A DNA stretch of 64,000 nt from Meghimatium bilineatum. Taxonomy: Eukaryota; Mollusca; Gastropoda; Stylommatophora; Philomycidae. The DNA is taken from NCBI GenBank assembly GCA_034231615.1, contig CM067298.1:63580387-63644386 (forward strand). The letters run 5' to 3'. The notes under the pieces were generated by a model, which was not told the DNA's origin, made no database searches, and was given only the letters and a program-made list of their open reading frames with translations. Position numbers and translations under genes: made by a program. This document shows, one piece after another, positions 1 through 12,284 of the stretch; positions within the stretch are counted from its first letter, which is position 1, and each line of letters begins with the position of its first letter.

Positions 1-21
1 GAGGTACACATATTTCTGACA

Positions 22-95
22 AACTGTACACCATGACAGAAAATATTTTAGTTCTCCGGACTACATCATGTTAATCTGCAGAAGTTTGGGAACGC
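22..95. repeat. interspersed repeat R1, partial copy
   Basis: Shares TCCGGACTACA-CATGTT and CTGCAGAAGTTT with the copies near 14.7 kb, 35.1 kb and 60.1 kb. No coding capacity is visible. Confidence 0.5.
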
Positions 96-99
96 ACGC

Positions 100-1405
100 A
101 CAAGAAGAAGATTACCAACGATCTGATACACTGGGAATCATGACCTCTGTGACAATATGTAGAGCAATGAAACTCATTGCATATTTGATGCGTTTAAGGA
201 CATCGTCAGATCATTAGATTTTCTAAAGTGGGAATTATGGTTACTCGTATGAGATGCATGTAATTATCGGAACAACCAGTAAATAGAAACATAATATGTA
301 TACAAATTGATTGATAAAACAACATCGAATCTTAACTCTATACGCTATACCCTAATGAAAATTTGAGACGGGGATCTGAGCACCAATGGACGTTGTCCAG
401 TGAGCGATGATGACAATCTGCAGTCATAATTTAGCTATCTATTGATCAATTTCAATGATTTCAAATGGCATTAAACTATTCAGGAAAATGTCATTTTTCT
501 CCCACACCATTACCATCAATTATTACAACGATTATTGCTTCATTTTCAAAAATGTGTATATATATTGAGATCAAAGATATCAGGTATTCATGGGTTAGAT
601 ATGCGAGCTTTAGTTAAAAAGAAACTCACTTCCTTGTGCAGTCGACGATAAAAGTGCATTATTAATATTTATGTTTTAAGTCCGAGGGGGTCGGGGGGGG
701 GATAGACTTAAAGACTCCCTTCCTTCCCTAACATCTCAATCCAAAATACATGGGTAGTTATTTAGTTTACTTTGCAAATATGTACATATAAATGTGGGTG
801 TATGTGTTAATTGGCAAATTTGGTGCAACTGCACTTTGGTTAGTTAACGGACACACGGTCACGATTCATTTGGTACATGGATGACCAACGCCATGCATTC
901 AATAAGCCAAATATCTACACTTACTAATGAACTGTCTTTAAATCAAACGGGGAAAATGCAATCATTTTAAAGATTGAATACTGTCTATTCCAATTACAAA
1001 TGATACATTGCAATTTGCTCAACGACCTTATAATTAGAAATTCGTTTTAATAAAACTAAACTTGTTAATTGTATTGTTCTGTTTATGTAATTATTTATTG
1101 TCAAATTAACAATTATTGTTATTCTACTACAAGGTTTACATGAACAGGGGTCAAAACGTATTGTGTAACGGATGATATGTATATTATTGTCTCATTCACA
1201 TACTTCGAGACACAAATATTTATATATTTATAGAGTTGAGATCAATCAAAATCACTATGCTTTTTAACTTGTTAGATCAATTATTAAACTGATAATATGA
1301 ACGGGGAAGTACATGTGTAAACCAGAGTTAGTAACCGCATTGGGGCAGCCTGGTACAATTTATAAATATTCTTGCAAAACGCGACCAAGAAGCTCTTAAT
1401 TCAAG
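100..1405. other. unassigned A+T-rich DNA
   Basis: No convincing ORF, exon or repeat was recognised. A short G run lies near 690-700. Confidence 0.5.
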
Positions 1406-1572
1406 TGGGAATTGAACCAGGTCCGTTTTAGCGGCACCGAATCCCCTTGTAAGTCAAGCAAATGGGTTTTCCGTACTTCACCAACCAGATCCCCAGTCAA
1501 GCACGGAAAACCTGTTTACTTCATTTGCAAGGCGAATGGATGCCGTTAGAACGGGTCTGTTTCAATTCCCGT
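1406..1572. repeat. imperfect inverted repeat with tRNA-like arms
   Basis: Left arm 1406-1480 and right arm 1497-1572 are near reverse complements of about 75 bases separated by 16 bases. Read outward, each arm contains TTCAATTCCC. On the minus strand the left arm gives GGTTCAATTCC, which fits the RNA polymerase III B box (T-arm) of tRNA-derived SINEs. A third partial copy (AAGTACGGAAAACCTGTTTAC) lies near 55023. It may be two SINE heads in opposite orientation or a foldback element. Confidence 0.6.
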
Positions 1573-1632
1573 AGCGTTGTTAATTTAAATTTATATTTTG
1601 AATTTATTACTTTTCATTCGAAGTTTTTCATT

Positions 1633-1754
1633 CGTATTTTCAATGGATATTTATTTGCTGCCCTTGACGTTGTCGCTGTAGAACTGTCCAATCCGTATTT
1701 TCATTGGGCATTGTATATGTTGTCCTTGACGCTGTAGCTGTAGAACTGTCCATT
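1633..1754. repeat. 61-bp tandem duplication
   Basis: Two diverged copies start CGTATTTTCA and end GTAGAACTGTCCA. The period is 61 bases. Confidence 0.7.
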
Positions 1755-1755
1755 A

Positions 1756-2520
1756 AATACCTCAACATTGGGTCATTTCCTAGGAACCGGGTCTACAATT
1801 CACACTTTATAAGAATTTGTGTCGCTCCCACATGTTTTTAGTGATTTGTAACGTCAAATGGCTGCCGTGATTGTACTTTCATAGATACATTCGTTATTAC
1901 TGTTACAACGTGTGCTCCCAGATGCAAAATTGTACACAGGAATATACGATGATGGCAACCTACTATGCTGCGGTGAAGATTTTCTTGTGTTATACTGTTA
2001 AAATGTAGATTGAGTTGGTAGTAAATAATCAGCACCGGTTTATGTTTATTTTATAACACAAGAGAATTTATAAAAACGCGAAGACTACAATAGTATTCTC
2101 CCGTTTATATTATATTGCGCTATCTTTCGTTACACATCCCATATAATACGTAGGTCCAGCTGCTAGAAAAGAACCCAACATTTTATTTGGATACTTTTTA
2201 ACACTACTCTACCCATCTCATCAAAATGTCAGGAAATCAGGGATTCCCTCCATCGCTTAATTATGTCAAATAATTAAACAATATTCCCTTACAATTAATA
2301 TTTCGGAGAAATAATACGATTTGAAAACAGCTGTCAACTTTTTATATCCCTACCTTAGTTGTTAACGTAATTTATGGTCTTTCCTGCCGCCTCCAATTTA
2401 AAACGTGCCGTCGACTGTTAGATTTAACAATATCCTCCGTCTACTGTTTAATTATATGTGTGTTATAAACAGCACTACATTAAAGTACATGGCGTATCAC
2501 TGACAGTTGTGAATAGATTC
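1756..2520. other. unassigned A+T-rich DNA
   Basis: Only short random ORFs are visible. No splice-flanked exon or known repeat was seen. Confidence 0.5.
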
Positions 2521-2524
2521 ACAT

Positions 2525-3335
2525 ACTAAGGTAGTACTTTATCATGAAATTTCAACGGTGATGGTGGAATGTATACAAGGATTGCCAACGCAAGCAGCAC
2601 TTTTATCAGATTTTACACAAAAGTGTGGCTTAGAAATAGCCTTAATCTACAAGCTAAGCTGAAAGTTTACAGAGCAGTAGTAATTCCACTATTGTTATAC
2701 GCTAGGGAACATGGACTGTGTATAGGCGTCACGTGAGAAAATCCAATTAGCTTAACGCTACTTGTTTCAGAAAAGATATGAACATCAGATGGCAAGACAC
2801 GATTCCATATACCGCTGTTCTTGACAGATCTGGTATCACTAGCTTTGACACTATCCTGATGCAGACACAGTTTCGTTTGTCAGGTCATTTGGTACGAATG
2901 CCAGACCATCGTCTGCCAAAGATACTACTCTATGGTGAGCTGGAGAAGGGTACATGATCTCAAGGTGGCCAAAATAAAAGCTACACGGACTCGTTAAAGA
3001 CCCCACTGAAGCATTTGAGATAGACGACGATACACGGAAAGAACTTCAACAAAATAGTTATATATTGCTCTACCATATAAAAGGGCGCATCATATTGTGA
3101 AGAGATGAGAAAAGCAGCAGAACAACAGCGGTGAGTAGATAGAAAGTCACGGATAGACACAATTCCTTCTGCAGTGGTTATTCCATGCCCGAACTGTCCT
3201 AGGATATTTGTAGCTCGAATATGACTTATTAGCCATATACGTAGTATTAGGCATGGACATAATTCTAACTGAATTTTTAAAAGTGGATGTACCAAATGGC
3301 CATCATCACTTGTGATGGACGAATAAACATATGAC
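2525..3335 (+). mobile_element. LINE 3' end with C-terminal zinc finger (Z family)
   Basis: Degenerate 3' part of a non-LTR retrotransposon ORF2, recognised by collinear similarity to 58520-59330. Pieces include TKLKVYRAV, the block around MNIRWQDTIP, and ILMQTQFRLSGHLVRMPDHRLPK, which follow reverse transcriptase in such LINEs. Near 3187 a C2H2-like finger CPNCPRIFVARI..LISHIRSIRH is readable with an in-frame stop. The tail GGCCATCATCACTTGTGATGGACGAA is self-complementary and is shared with the copies at 46.5 and 59.3 kb. Frames are broken, so it is inactive. Confidence 0.75.
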
Positions 3336-3407
3336 AAACACCGCCAAACATATTATTCCAAACATCTTGGAATAATAATGCACAAATCTGACTGAATTAA
3401 ACAAAAT

Positions 3408-3605
3408 TAAAAGATTTATGCTTTATTGATTTCATGAAGGCATTTGATGATGTGAAACATGACGAAATAACCAGCACGTTGAATAATGTGAATATTGGTG
3501 GTAAAGATATAAGAAAAATAAATAATCTTTATTGGCAATAAAGAATATCCATAAAAGTAAACGGATTATATTCCAACAAACACAAGGTTAGAAACGCGCT
3601 GGTCT
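3408..3605 (+). mobile_element. LINE reverse transcriptase fragment
   Basis: Translation includes CFIDFMKAFDDVKHDEI, the RT motif A region with its catalytic Asp, then GKDIRKINNLYWQ and a stop. It is a short relic and no ends are visible. Confidence 0.65.
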
Positions 3606-3609
3606 GTCA

Positions 3610-4260
3610 CGCGCTCATATCCATGTATATAGTGAAAGAATGACGAAACTACTCCTACATACAATGTACATTAAATAGAGATGTTTCATTCTCATTGTTA
3701 ATTATGTTTAATTTTAAACATACTGTACAGTAACATCTTCATTAACAAAGTTTCTACTGTCATAATATACACTTTGAATTATCTTCCTTATTCACCCGTG
3801 TCCTCACGATGCCAGAAATGTGACAAGGAATAATGGAACTGTGGCATAACATGCACCTCGTAAAGGCACGATACGTGATTTGTTGGGGAGATTTGTTGAA
3901 CCATTCCACAATTTATCAAATTATATGAAAATGACACGCGTCATAATGAGGTTTGCTGTATCAGACCCAAAGGGGCAGATTACTATCTAGTACTGATGTA
4001 ATATACACAAAACAATATACAGTAAAATTTATCTTAAGCAGAATCTCAAGGGAATGGAATATTTTCCCGCTATAGCAATGTATCGCGTAATTACTGGTGT
4101 GCTACACAAATTCAGTCAAACACATTTTAAATGAAATACCGTACTATTGCACTTATTCTCATTATAATATAATGGCATATAAATAAACGTGAGCTCTACA
4201 GAGAAATACAAATATAGGCATATCCTAAGCATGGACAGTGTGTTTATGTCTGTTAGTTAT
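3610..4260. other. unassigned A+T-rich DNA
   Basis: Nothing recognised. Confidence 0.45.
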
Positions 4261-4261
4261 C

Positions 4262-4402
4262 TTCAGTGTGCGAATCTGGTGCCGGTACAATATTGCGTAA
4301 TGCATTTTACCGGCTCTGTGGCGGAGATGTACAGGACGTATCCCATGCGGCCAATGTACCAGGCTCAATCCGGACCGTTCATAAAGTACATAAAACCCAC
4401 TG
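4262..4402 (-). repeat. interspersed repeat R3, copy 1
   Basis: Its reverse complement carries GGTACATTGGCCG, then CCGCCACAGAGCCGG about 30 bases later. The same spaced blocks occur on the + strand at 25266-25318. ORFs on both strands across it are not considered genes. Confidence 0.55.
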
Positions 4403-4844
4403 GACATATTGATCTTACCTAGAAAATATATATATTTAACATAAATGATGCGTTGATCTCTGCGTCCTGAAAATAATATGATAAAACAATAATTCAATTT
4501 AATGTTTTCAGCTGTGGATGTTTTCGTTGGGCAGAATAAATAGCATTTCCTTTTTTTCTACGCTGCTAATGATACAGATATGACTCATAGCACCATACCC
4601 TCTAAGTTTACTATTAAGATGGGTAGAATTGTTTGCTCTATTTGTATAAAAACTACACTGGTTTCTAGGAATTCATTTATCTTTCTTCATATCAAACATT
4701 GGAAATGTCCTCATAAAGGCTTATTTTTCGCTTCCATTCCTATTTATCCATTTGAATAATTGCAGAGCATTTTACCATGTGTTTCAACAAACAAAACTAA
4801 GTTTGGCTTCAGAAGAGGGGTTAGCTGCACAGACAATTGAGTGA

Positions 4845-6000
4845 GAGAGAGATAGAATTTAACAAAGAACAAAACGCAATATTTATAGATCAAGAGAAGG
4901 CGTTTGCTAGAGTCAACATGGACGTACTATGGAAATCTCTGGAAATGTATTGTATCATATGACAACTGCTAGAAAGTATAAGATCTTTGTATAAGAACTG
5001 CCAATGTGTAGTAAGAACATCAGATGGTATCACAGAAGCATTTGATACAAAAACGAGAGTGCGTCAAGGTTGCGTGGTCTCACCTTTGCTATTCAATATA
5101 TACATAGACAGAATAATAAAAGAGGCAAAAAGTACAGAGGGCAACATCACCTATTCAGAGCAAGACAACTCAGAGCAACTAAACAATGAAATAAATGAAC
5201 TACTTTTCGCAGACGATCAGAGCCACATATACGAAAACGAAGAACACCTACAAAATCACGTTAGCTCACTATCTGCAATATGTGGAAAATACAACATGAA
5301 GATCAATACACAAAAGACGGAAACTATGAAAATGTGTAGAACACCGAGTCCACTAAACATACAGATAGACAATATAGGAGTAAAACAAGTAACATAGTTC
5401 AAATATCTCGGTAGTATTTTTACAGAAAATGGAAGCCTCGATAGAGAAATAGAGATGAGATGTCAAGGCAAATGCAGTAACATATCAACTGTCACCACTT
5501 CTTCTTACCCCAAGATCGAGATGGAAGTTAAGAGACAAATGATCTACAGTATATTCCTACCAACACTGTGTTACCAGTGCCAAACCTGGTCTCATCTTTA
5601 CATTACAGAAAGATAGTGACATGCGAGATGAAATGCTTGAGGAAAGCTGCCGGGGTCACAAGGCTTGATAGATTGCGAAATGAATATATGAGGGAAAGAA
5701 TAGGTATAATATCTTGTACAGATTACATAGAGAGAGAACAGATCAAGTGGTTTGGTCACATTATGAGAATGCATTACGAAAAGTTTCCCGTACAAACATA
5801 TAACCAAATGAGATCAGGGTACAAGGCCAGAGGAAGACCACGGAAAAGATGGATATAAAACGTCAGGGACATCTTGTACAGACACGGTCATAGCACAGCC
5901 GGGGCCACACATCTGGCGATAGAACGCAAACTCGAGCTCCAATCACCCCTACGCTTAACGGCAAGAGTGCATCACAAACCACCTGGGGAAAGACAATATA
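4845..6000 (+). mobile_element. LINE ORF2 fragment, GACAATA-tail family
   Basis: A reverse-transcriptase-bearing LINE fragment and the fullest copy of its family here. Readable in order: motif A IFIDQEKAFARV; motif B RVRQGCVVSPLLFNIYID; motif C LFADDQ; the thumb/connection region KYLGSIFTENGSL; a C-terminal domain with FLPTLCYQCQTW, EMKCLRKAAGVTRLDRLRNE and RGRPRKRW. The longest open pieces are 4987-5397 and 5568-5858. Several stops and frame changes separate the parts, and the endonuclease is missing (5' truncated). The 3' end CACCTGGGGAAAGACAATA recurs on the minus strand at 48.6 kb. It lies upstream of GPCR exon 1 in the same orientation and has no visible role in that gene. Confidence 0.88.
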
Positions 6001-6293
6001 CAAAACTACGAGTATGGACAATATTTCTATTGAATGCACATTTCAGTTAATAAATGGTTCGTTTAAAACATGTTTTATTGTGTGTAATTTAGTTGAGTAT
6101 TGGTATTAAAGAAAACACATAGAAATGCACACAAACACAAATAGTAATGAGATTGAAACATAAGAACTGGGACTGGAATAAAACAGATCTACATCGTATC
6201 TTGATATAGACATGAGACGTATTGTTCGAACTTAATGCACAAGTATTGTGCAAGTAACACAAATGCTTAAACTCTATTTTTTTAATATTTCAG

Positions 6294-6465
6294 AAATTAT
6301 GGTGACATCAGCCCAGTGGGGATGGATGATAAAAGTAATAGCTTCACATTTCATCGTAGCAATAGGCTTGGTAGCTAATTCCCTAACATTCGTGGTTATG
6401 AAGAGTCCAAGGCTGCGATACAAGTCCTACTCACATTATCTCAGCGCCCTCGCCGTCTTTGACAG
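6294..6465 (+). CDS. GPCR gene, coding exon 1 (TM1 and start of TM2)
   Basis: First recognised coding exon of a rhodopsin-like (class A) receptor. The acceptor is a T-rich tract ending in CAG at 6293, and the donor is GACAG/GTGAGT after 6465. The ATG at 6299 opens the frame; five bases (AAATT) lie between acceptor and ATG, so these may be 5' UTR, or the frame may continue from an unseen upstream exon. The peptide (residues 1-55) has a hydrophobic TM1 containing VANSLTFVVM, where N27 matches the conserved Asn of TM1. After a basic first loop, TM2 begins with LSALAVFD, whose D55 matches the conserved TM2 Asp. The exon ends two bases into codon 56. The N-terminus is only about 10 residues long and lacks a glycosylation sequon, which favours a missing upstream exon. 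Receptor-family membership is firm; the ligand is unknown. Confidence 0.85.
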
Positions 6466-7315
6466 GTGAGTGTTTCCTGGTCACTGATTGACTGGCAGTT
6501 ACTTTAATTTAACGCAAACGTTCAGAAAAATGATTATGTCGTTTGTAGACATACAGTAGATTTCCATCACTGCCTACTAATTCACTCATTAATTTTTTTA
6601 CAGTTGTTGTTATTTTTTTCAATATATTGTGTTTGTGCTATTGGCAGTAATGCTTTGTAAGATTCTAATTACAGTCTTATATGTTTGCACTTTTCTTATA
6701 TTTTATATTTCCTTCAGGTTCCTCTTATCACTTTTTTGTATCACTGTGAGCGTTATAATTTTCACATATTTTCAGTATTCTCAAACTTAACAAAATCTCA
6801 AAATTTCAAGCAGGATCTAGTAGAGATAACTGAGATGTGTCGAGTTACCGTATCATTTGAGACAATAGATTGACAAACACTTTTTCGGCGAGTTGAGTCT
6901 TTGTTCCCTACAATGTCTGTTTCTGTGACATTCATAAAATAGACTATTTATCCAATAATGTCGCCAGCGTTACTGTAGTCATATAGGAAATCGACGAATA
7001 ACTGGGACATACCATGCATAGCCCAAACTTTGACGAAATGGGTGGGTCGTGGTGTTGGCAACTCTACTTCATGATCGCTGATGGATTGAAGCCTTTTGTA
7101 GGGTTACGTTGTGTGGGATGTTAATTCTTTCATCTACAGCGTGTGTAGATATTTTCAGTAACGCACAAAAATGTCAATCCCTGTCAAAGTGTTATGTATT
7201 TCAATATATCCAACATAGTTGAATTGTTTGATTTCCATTCTGTTAAATATCCTTCTTGATTTCCATCACATTCCATATAATAGACTGTTGTGAGATTGAA
7301 ACAAGGTGACAAAAC
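6466..7315. other. intronic DNA after GPCR exon 1, unassigned
   Basis: First part of the 10.6-kb first intron. No repeat family was recognised. Confidence 0.45.
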
Positions 7316-7319
7316 GCCG

Positions 7320-7880
7320 ATGATGTGACTTACCAGCTGTCACCAATACTTAAACACCCATCAATCTGCATGGCTACAAAACGACAATTGATAAACAGTA
7401 TTTTTATACCAACTCTGTGTTACCAATGTCAAACATGGCCTTGACATAGACACTAGAGAAAATGAACACAGTTTGCGAAATGAGATGTTTGAGGAAAGCT
7501 ATAAATGTTACGAGAAGAGACATCCGGGAAATGAAGATATCAGAAAAGAAGTAAAGACTATCTCACGTCAAGACTACATCGAGTGGAAGAAAATCAGATC
7601 TTTGGGTCACGTCATGAGAATTGAACCTGCGCAACCAGCCCTTCGTGCATTCATCAGCAAAAGACCAGCCTACAGGACACGAAGAAAACCAAGAAATAGA
7701 GGAGAAGAGACAATACAAGAAATTTTAAATAGACACCTGCTTACCATGGCCAATGCGACACACATGGCCAAGGACAAAAACTCCGAACCCCACCACAGAT
7801 GCTTAACGGCACAAATGGAAATGACAATAGATAGATAGATAGATAGATAATAGAAATGACAATAGATAGATAGATAGATA
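7320..7880 (+). mobile_element. LINE 3' end, GACAATA-tail family, with GATA microsatellite
   Basis: Collinear with the C-terminal part of the 4845-6000 element: FIPTLCYQCQTW, then MFEESYKC, then YIEWKKIRSLGHVMRIEP and TRRKPRNRG. The last reading frame (7473-7838) is open for 121 codons. The tail is GACAATAGATAGATAGATAG, repeated with a partial duplicate to about 7877, so a GATA microsatellite marks the 3' end of this family. Confidence 0.82.
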
Positions 7881-8034
7881 ATAGATTGTAATATAATTTC
7901 CATTACTAATTCTATTAAGCAGTGTTATCAAGATACATTTGTTCATTTGTGCTGCTCTGCATACTAAGTTATCTATATTCTTCTATATATCGTCATATAT
8001 AAAAAAGGTCTTGCGGCAATGAAAGTTATGGCTG

Positions 8035-9243
8035 CTGCTGAATGTGAACAGAGGCTGCTATTTCTGCTCTATCAGGGATTGGTGGCGGTGGTAGAGTACG
8101 CACTAGCAATTCTGACACTGAGTCAGACTCAAACACAAAGATTGGATAGAATCCAGAATGAGGCAATGCTAATCATTTTGGGGTAAACGAGAGATACGTT
8201 GGCTCGGGCTATGCGATACCTACTTGATTGTCCAACTGCAGAACCAAGAATACAAATGTGCAGGGCGCGGTAAAACCTACAAATCACCGCTGATAAAGAG
8301 CACCATCTACACCAAGAAATTATCAAAGCGAAAGGCAGTCGACTTAAGAGAGGAAAGTCGTTGATGGGGCGCACAGAGGACGTTATACAGAGCGTGTACA
8401 GATTGGAGGATATACTACCTGGTGCCGAATGGAGTCTGGATCACTCAGACTGCCCGACAGCCATCGTAGGATTGATACTACTCAATAGAGAGTGCAGGGA
8501 ATGATGTCCAACAGTGGTCGAGTCGGAGATACTCGCACTGATGGGTGAGAATTCCAGGGAAGGTGATATGATTATATATAGAGATGGGTTGGTTGAGAGA
8601 CAAATCAGGAGTTCCTGTGCCTTCACGGCTCAAAGGTGGGGGGAGACCATCAGAGAGAAAAGTGGTGCATTTGGTCAGACAAGCAGCATGACAATGGAGA
8701 TGTTGGCAATAACCACAGCTGTGAAATGGGTGTGCTCACAGACTGTCTGCGAGCATGCCTGTATACTCAGTGACTCCATGAGCATGACTGTGAAAGTTGA
8801 GCATATATTTATGTTCGGGAACAGTAACTGGATGAAGTGAATAATTCCTGTGTGCATAGGGTGACTTTTATTTTTGCGCCGGGACATGCGGGAGTCCGTG
8901 GTAATAAGAGAGCTGATAGGTTGGCCGCCCACGCTACTACTACTACAGCTGTTGGTGGTGCGATGGATTTGGCAGACATTTTGAATGCCCTACGACAAAA
9001 CGCACGACAAAATGACTGTGCAAATGATGATAACTCTTGTTCCGTGACTAGAATAAAAGAACTTGATTTGAAATGTGGTGTCGTTAGAAAGGAGCGGTTT
9101 TGTAAGCGAGAAAGAATGATGGTCAATCAACATCGTACTGGGCCTGTCAGTTAACGTGCAATGACGGATACACTCAAGGAAAGATCGGAGCACCTATGGA
9201 TTTGTCCGGAGTCCAATGACGATGATCTAACGACTAACTAACA
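8035..9243 (+). mobile_element. LINE 3' part with RNase H domain
   Basis: Fragment of an I/R1-like LINE whose ORF2 ends in an RNase H domain. Upstream text QTQRLDRIQNEAMLIILG is the usual segment between RT and RNase H. Within RNase H (8515-8960, two frames) the acidic residues are seen in IIYRDGLV, MTMEMLAI and ILSDSMSM, and the last in FIFAPGHAGVRGNKRADRLA. This domain removes the RNA strand of the RNA/DNA hybrid during retrotransposition. The tail is CGACTAACTAAC. A second, shorter copy lies at 27480-27946 with the same tail. Stops and a frame change make it inactive. Confidence 0.82.
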
Positions 9244-9369
9244 TTTAGCTGCTACTTTTCTTTAGTTTTACTTTAACTAAAACCATATGTGCTGTTTTTG
9301 TCCATGATACAGTTATTGGTGTACTTGTAGCAGTATCTACACATATATGTGTATGTGTAGTGTTAGTTG

Positions 9370-9794
9370 CTCGTTGATTTTGCTGATTACCATTTATTTT
9401 TTATGTTTTGGATGTTAGTACCTAGTCTACTTTTGCTTCTTGACTTGTCCACTTGATATATTAGTCTTAGTAGCATATGCTCACTTTCTGCTAAGAGAAA
9501 TGCGTAATCTGAACATGGTATCCTGTGTATTATTTTCCTATTGATCTTGAGGCCTAGAAATTATTCTATATCTTTAAAAAAAAGTATGTATGCATATGTT
9601 GACTGGGCTGGGTAATAAAATACAAAATTTTCTTACTCCTATTTTTATTCTATGTATGGCTAGTAGCTGTTTGTACACCGTATTGAGGCGGTTTGCTCCC
9701 AATATATAATTCAAATTAATCTGATTTTTCTTCTAATCCTCATGTTTTGATGCATTCATTAATTTTTAATGTTGGATTCTATGGAATTTGTCGG
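9370..9794 (-). mobile_element. LINE fragment, TGATGATG-tail family, part 1 of a split copy
   Basis: Aligns by eye over its length with 29985-30395 (RT motif region, minus strand). Shared blocks include CATGTTCACTTTCTGCTAA-like, CCCATTGATCTTGAG and TTGCTCCCAATATATA. It breaks off where the matching sequence would continue CTTGCTGTAGTTTATGAAGC. That continuation reappears at 10857, after about 1.05 kb of another LINE. Confidence 0.75.
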
Positions 9795-10845
9795 CATTAG
9801 GCATTTCACTGCCTAACACACCAGGCAGTATGGCAGCAAAACGGAAAGCATTAGCTTACCACAACATCGCATATCGCTCCTTCAAATTCTTAATCAGGAG
9901 AAACATGCGTATGACCTCCTCGAGGGAGAAACATTTGACAGTTCTGATATCCTAATAGGAGTCACAGAGCCATACATCTTCTCGCCACACCTATTCAATG
10001 TCTAAACACAAAACACGATGCGAAATGTACAAGGAGACCCATTAATGAACACTTTAAAACCCCTTAAAATCGGAGGACATGAGGTCCCAAAATATATATG
10101 TGCAGATGACACCACAATAATAAGAAAGGGGACTTATAGGTTTAGAACATATAATTATGTCAGTTAAACATCATATCTAGGCACAACATTTTTGTTTTAA
10201 TGATTAAAAGACAAGGTCTCACACGCACACTAGTCAGTAACAATGAACAATAAAAATGTATGTATCTTTGAATATTTCTCGTATCAACTATCAATACCAC
10301 ATCAGATTGCCCAACAGAGTTCAGAAACAGAATAGTAATGACATTACAAAAACATGACAGATGAAAAATGTATGGAAATAGGGCAAACAGAAAAATAAAG
10401 TTACATCTGTTATGAAGCTATATTTTGTCAGTCTCAGTATATGATTGGGAAACATAGGCAATTGCATCCGCAATGGAAAAGAAAATATCGGTATTAGGAA
10501 TGAAATGCTATAGATAAGTACTAATAATAGCACGGACATACATGCGAACAAACGCAATCGTCCGCAAGAATCTCAACAAAGAAGAACACTACTCCTCAAA
10601 ACTATCAAATAATGCAATCTACCATACTTTGGAGACAATATTTTGATAAATCATGGAAGGAAAAGCTCAAGCAGGAAAGAGAAGAAGAGGCCGACGAAGA
10701 CTGTGATTGGTGCATGATATTGAAGATCTTCTGAACATGACACTGGAATAGGCTGAACAGCTTGCAAAGAGTGGCTTACAGAGTAACAGTAACAACGTTC
10801 TATAAAGGACGTATCACACATATAGATATGATTATGTCGAATGTC
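9795..10845 (+). mobile_element. LINE copy nested inside another LINE
   Basis: 5'-truncated LINE in the opposite orientation to its host LINE. Readable blocks: IFSPHLFNV; PLKIGGHEVPKYICADDTT (RT motif C); SYLGTTF; an ETWAIASAMEKKISVLGMKC segment; AGKRRRGRRR; VHDIEDLLNMTLE; AEQLAKSGLQ. These are in the normal order from RT palm to C-terminus, with many frame changes. The flanks are the two halves of one minus-strand LINE, so the insertion is younger than that copy. Confidence 0.72.
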
Positions 10846-11150
10846 TGACGTATAGCTTGCTGCAGTCTATGAAGCAAATGTAAATACTTGAATACTTCTA
10901 TATATTTATTATCCTACAATGTCATTCAAAGTATATCTTCTTTAGTCCTTTTTTTAAGACTGACATGTTCGTCACTGTATTCGATGCCTATCTTATTTTT
11001 AAATGTCATTTATTAGTATGTTGGTTATGTTGCTTATAAAATGTATTGTTCTGTATTCTGTGCAATGCAGTGCCCTGGTTTTCCTAGATAGTGGTTTTAA
11101 TACTAACGAGTTTAGATATTTCGGTCTGTATCATGTATCATATATATGAA
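10846..11150 (-). mobile_element. LINE fragment, TGATGATG-tail family, part 2 of a split copy
   Basis: Continues the alignment interrupted at 9794: AGCTTGCTGCAGTCTATGAAGC, then ACTTCTATATATTTAT and GGTTTTCCTAGATAGTGGT, matching 30400-30665. On the minus strand this is the segment before RT motif A. Confidence 0.75.
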
Positions 11151-12280
11151 TTGTATGGTAGTTTCCTCACCAAATCCATCTAGAGACTAGAGCTTTTAGT
11201 ATATTGTTATTTTGTCAAAGCCCGCAACATGTCAACATTTAAATGGCAAATATAATAACATAATTCAAATGATATATGATACAACAACATAGCAATGCAC
11301 TCGTATTGTTAACTAAACAGAGACCAGTCGAGAAAAAGAAAATAAGATAATGCTTAAGAAATCATATTTAAGATGGGTATAATATATATTCGCAATATAA
11401 TTAAAAAGCCTAACAATACGGGCGCTGTTCTGAAAACAATATATAAATAACAGCCACAGACATACAGAAAGTATTAGATAATAGAGTTAAAAACTATGCA
11501 ATAATTTGGTACTGGTGGGAAAAATATCAATGGATTGTACTTGAATTGGGAGACAATAAGACCGTTTGTAACACTAATTGTTTACTAGAATGAATTTTAC
11601 AAGTTCAAATACAGTTTAATTTCAATTTATGCTACAATTTTATTTATTGACACTCTTTGTCTTGTTGTCGTTGATCGGTCACGTTATCTATAGATCAATC
11701 AGTACAAGAGATTGTAACCCACGATTTAAAAACACCTTATAGAAGCATAATACCAATTATCAACATGCACACACATAATCAACTTAATAGCAGATTAGTA
11801 TTGAAAAATCGAATTTCATTAAAACGAATTCCAAATTAGAAGGTTGTTAAGTGAAATGTAATTAACGCGTGTAAATTTAAATGTAGACTAGTCTGACTTT
11901 GCTATTGATGGGATGGCTGTATTCAATTTAGAAAGTTCACTTTTGAGAGAGAAAAGATGAATGATGGTTGATATTATAAAGGTTTCAGCATTTCTGTAGT
12001 CATTTTTTCAATATAATTGAACACTTCATGTTTAATGTTACAAGGCAGTAGTGAATTATTCTGGAAACGTGAAATAGCAAGAAATGGAAACTGAGAAATA
12101 TCTGACGAAGATAGTTCATTTGAAATACGAATATGTCTTCTTCTTCGTTCATTCTAAAAATCCTGTAGATTTGCAGTATGTAGTCCGAAGAACGAAATGC
12201 GTTATATCATTGTTTACAGCATTTCTGCGATATATGCGCCTTTCGGCATGGTACATCCGAATTCAGCATGACTTTGTGAC
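11151..12280. other. intronic DNA, unassigned
   Basis: A+T-rich. No recognised element. Confidence 0.45.
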
Positions 12281-12284
12281 ATTG

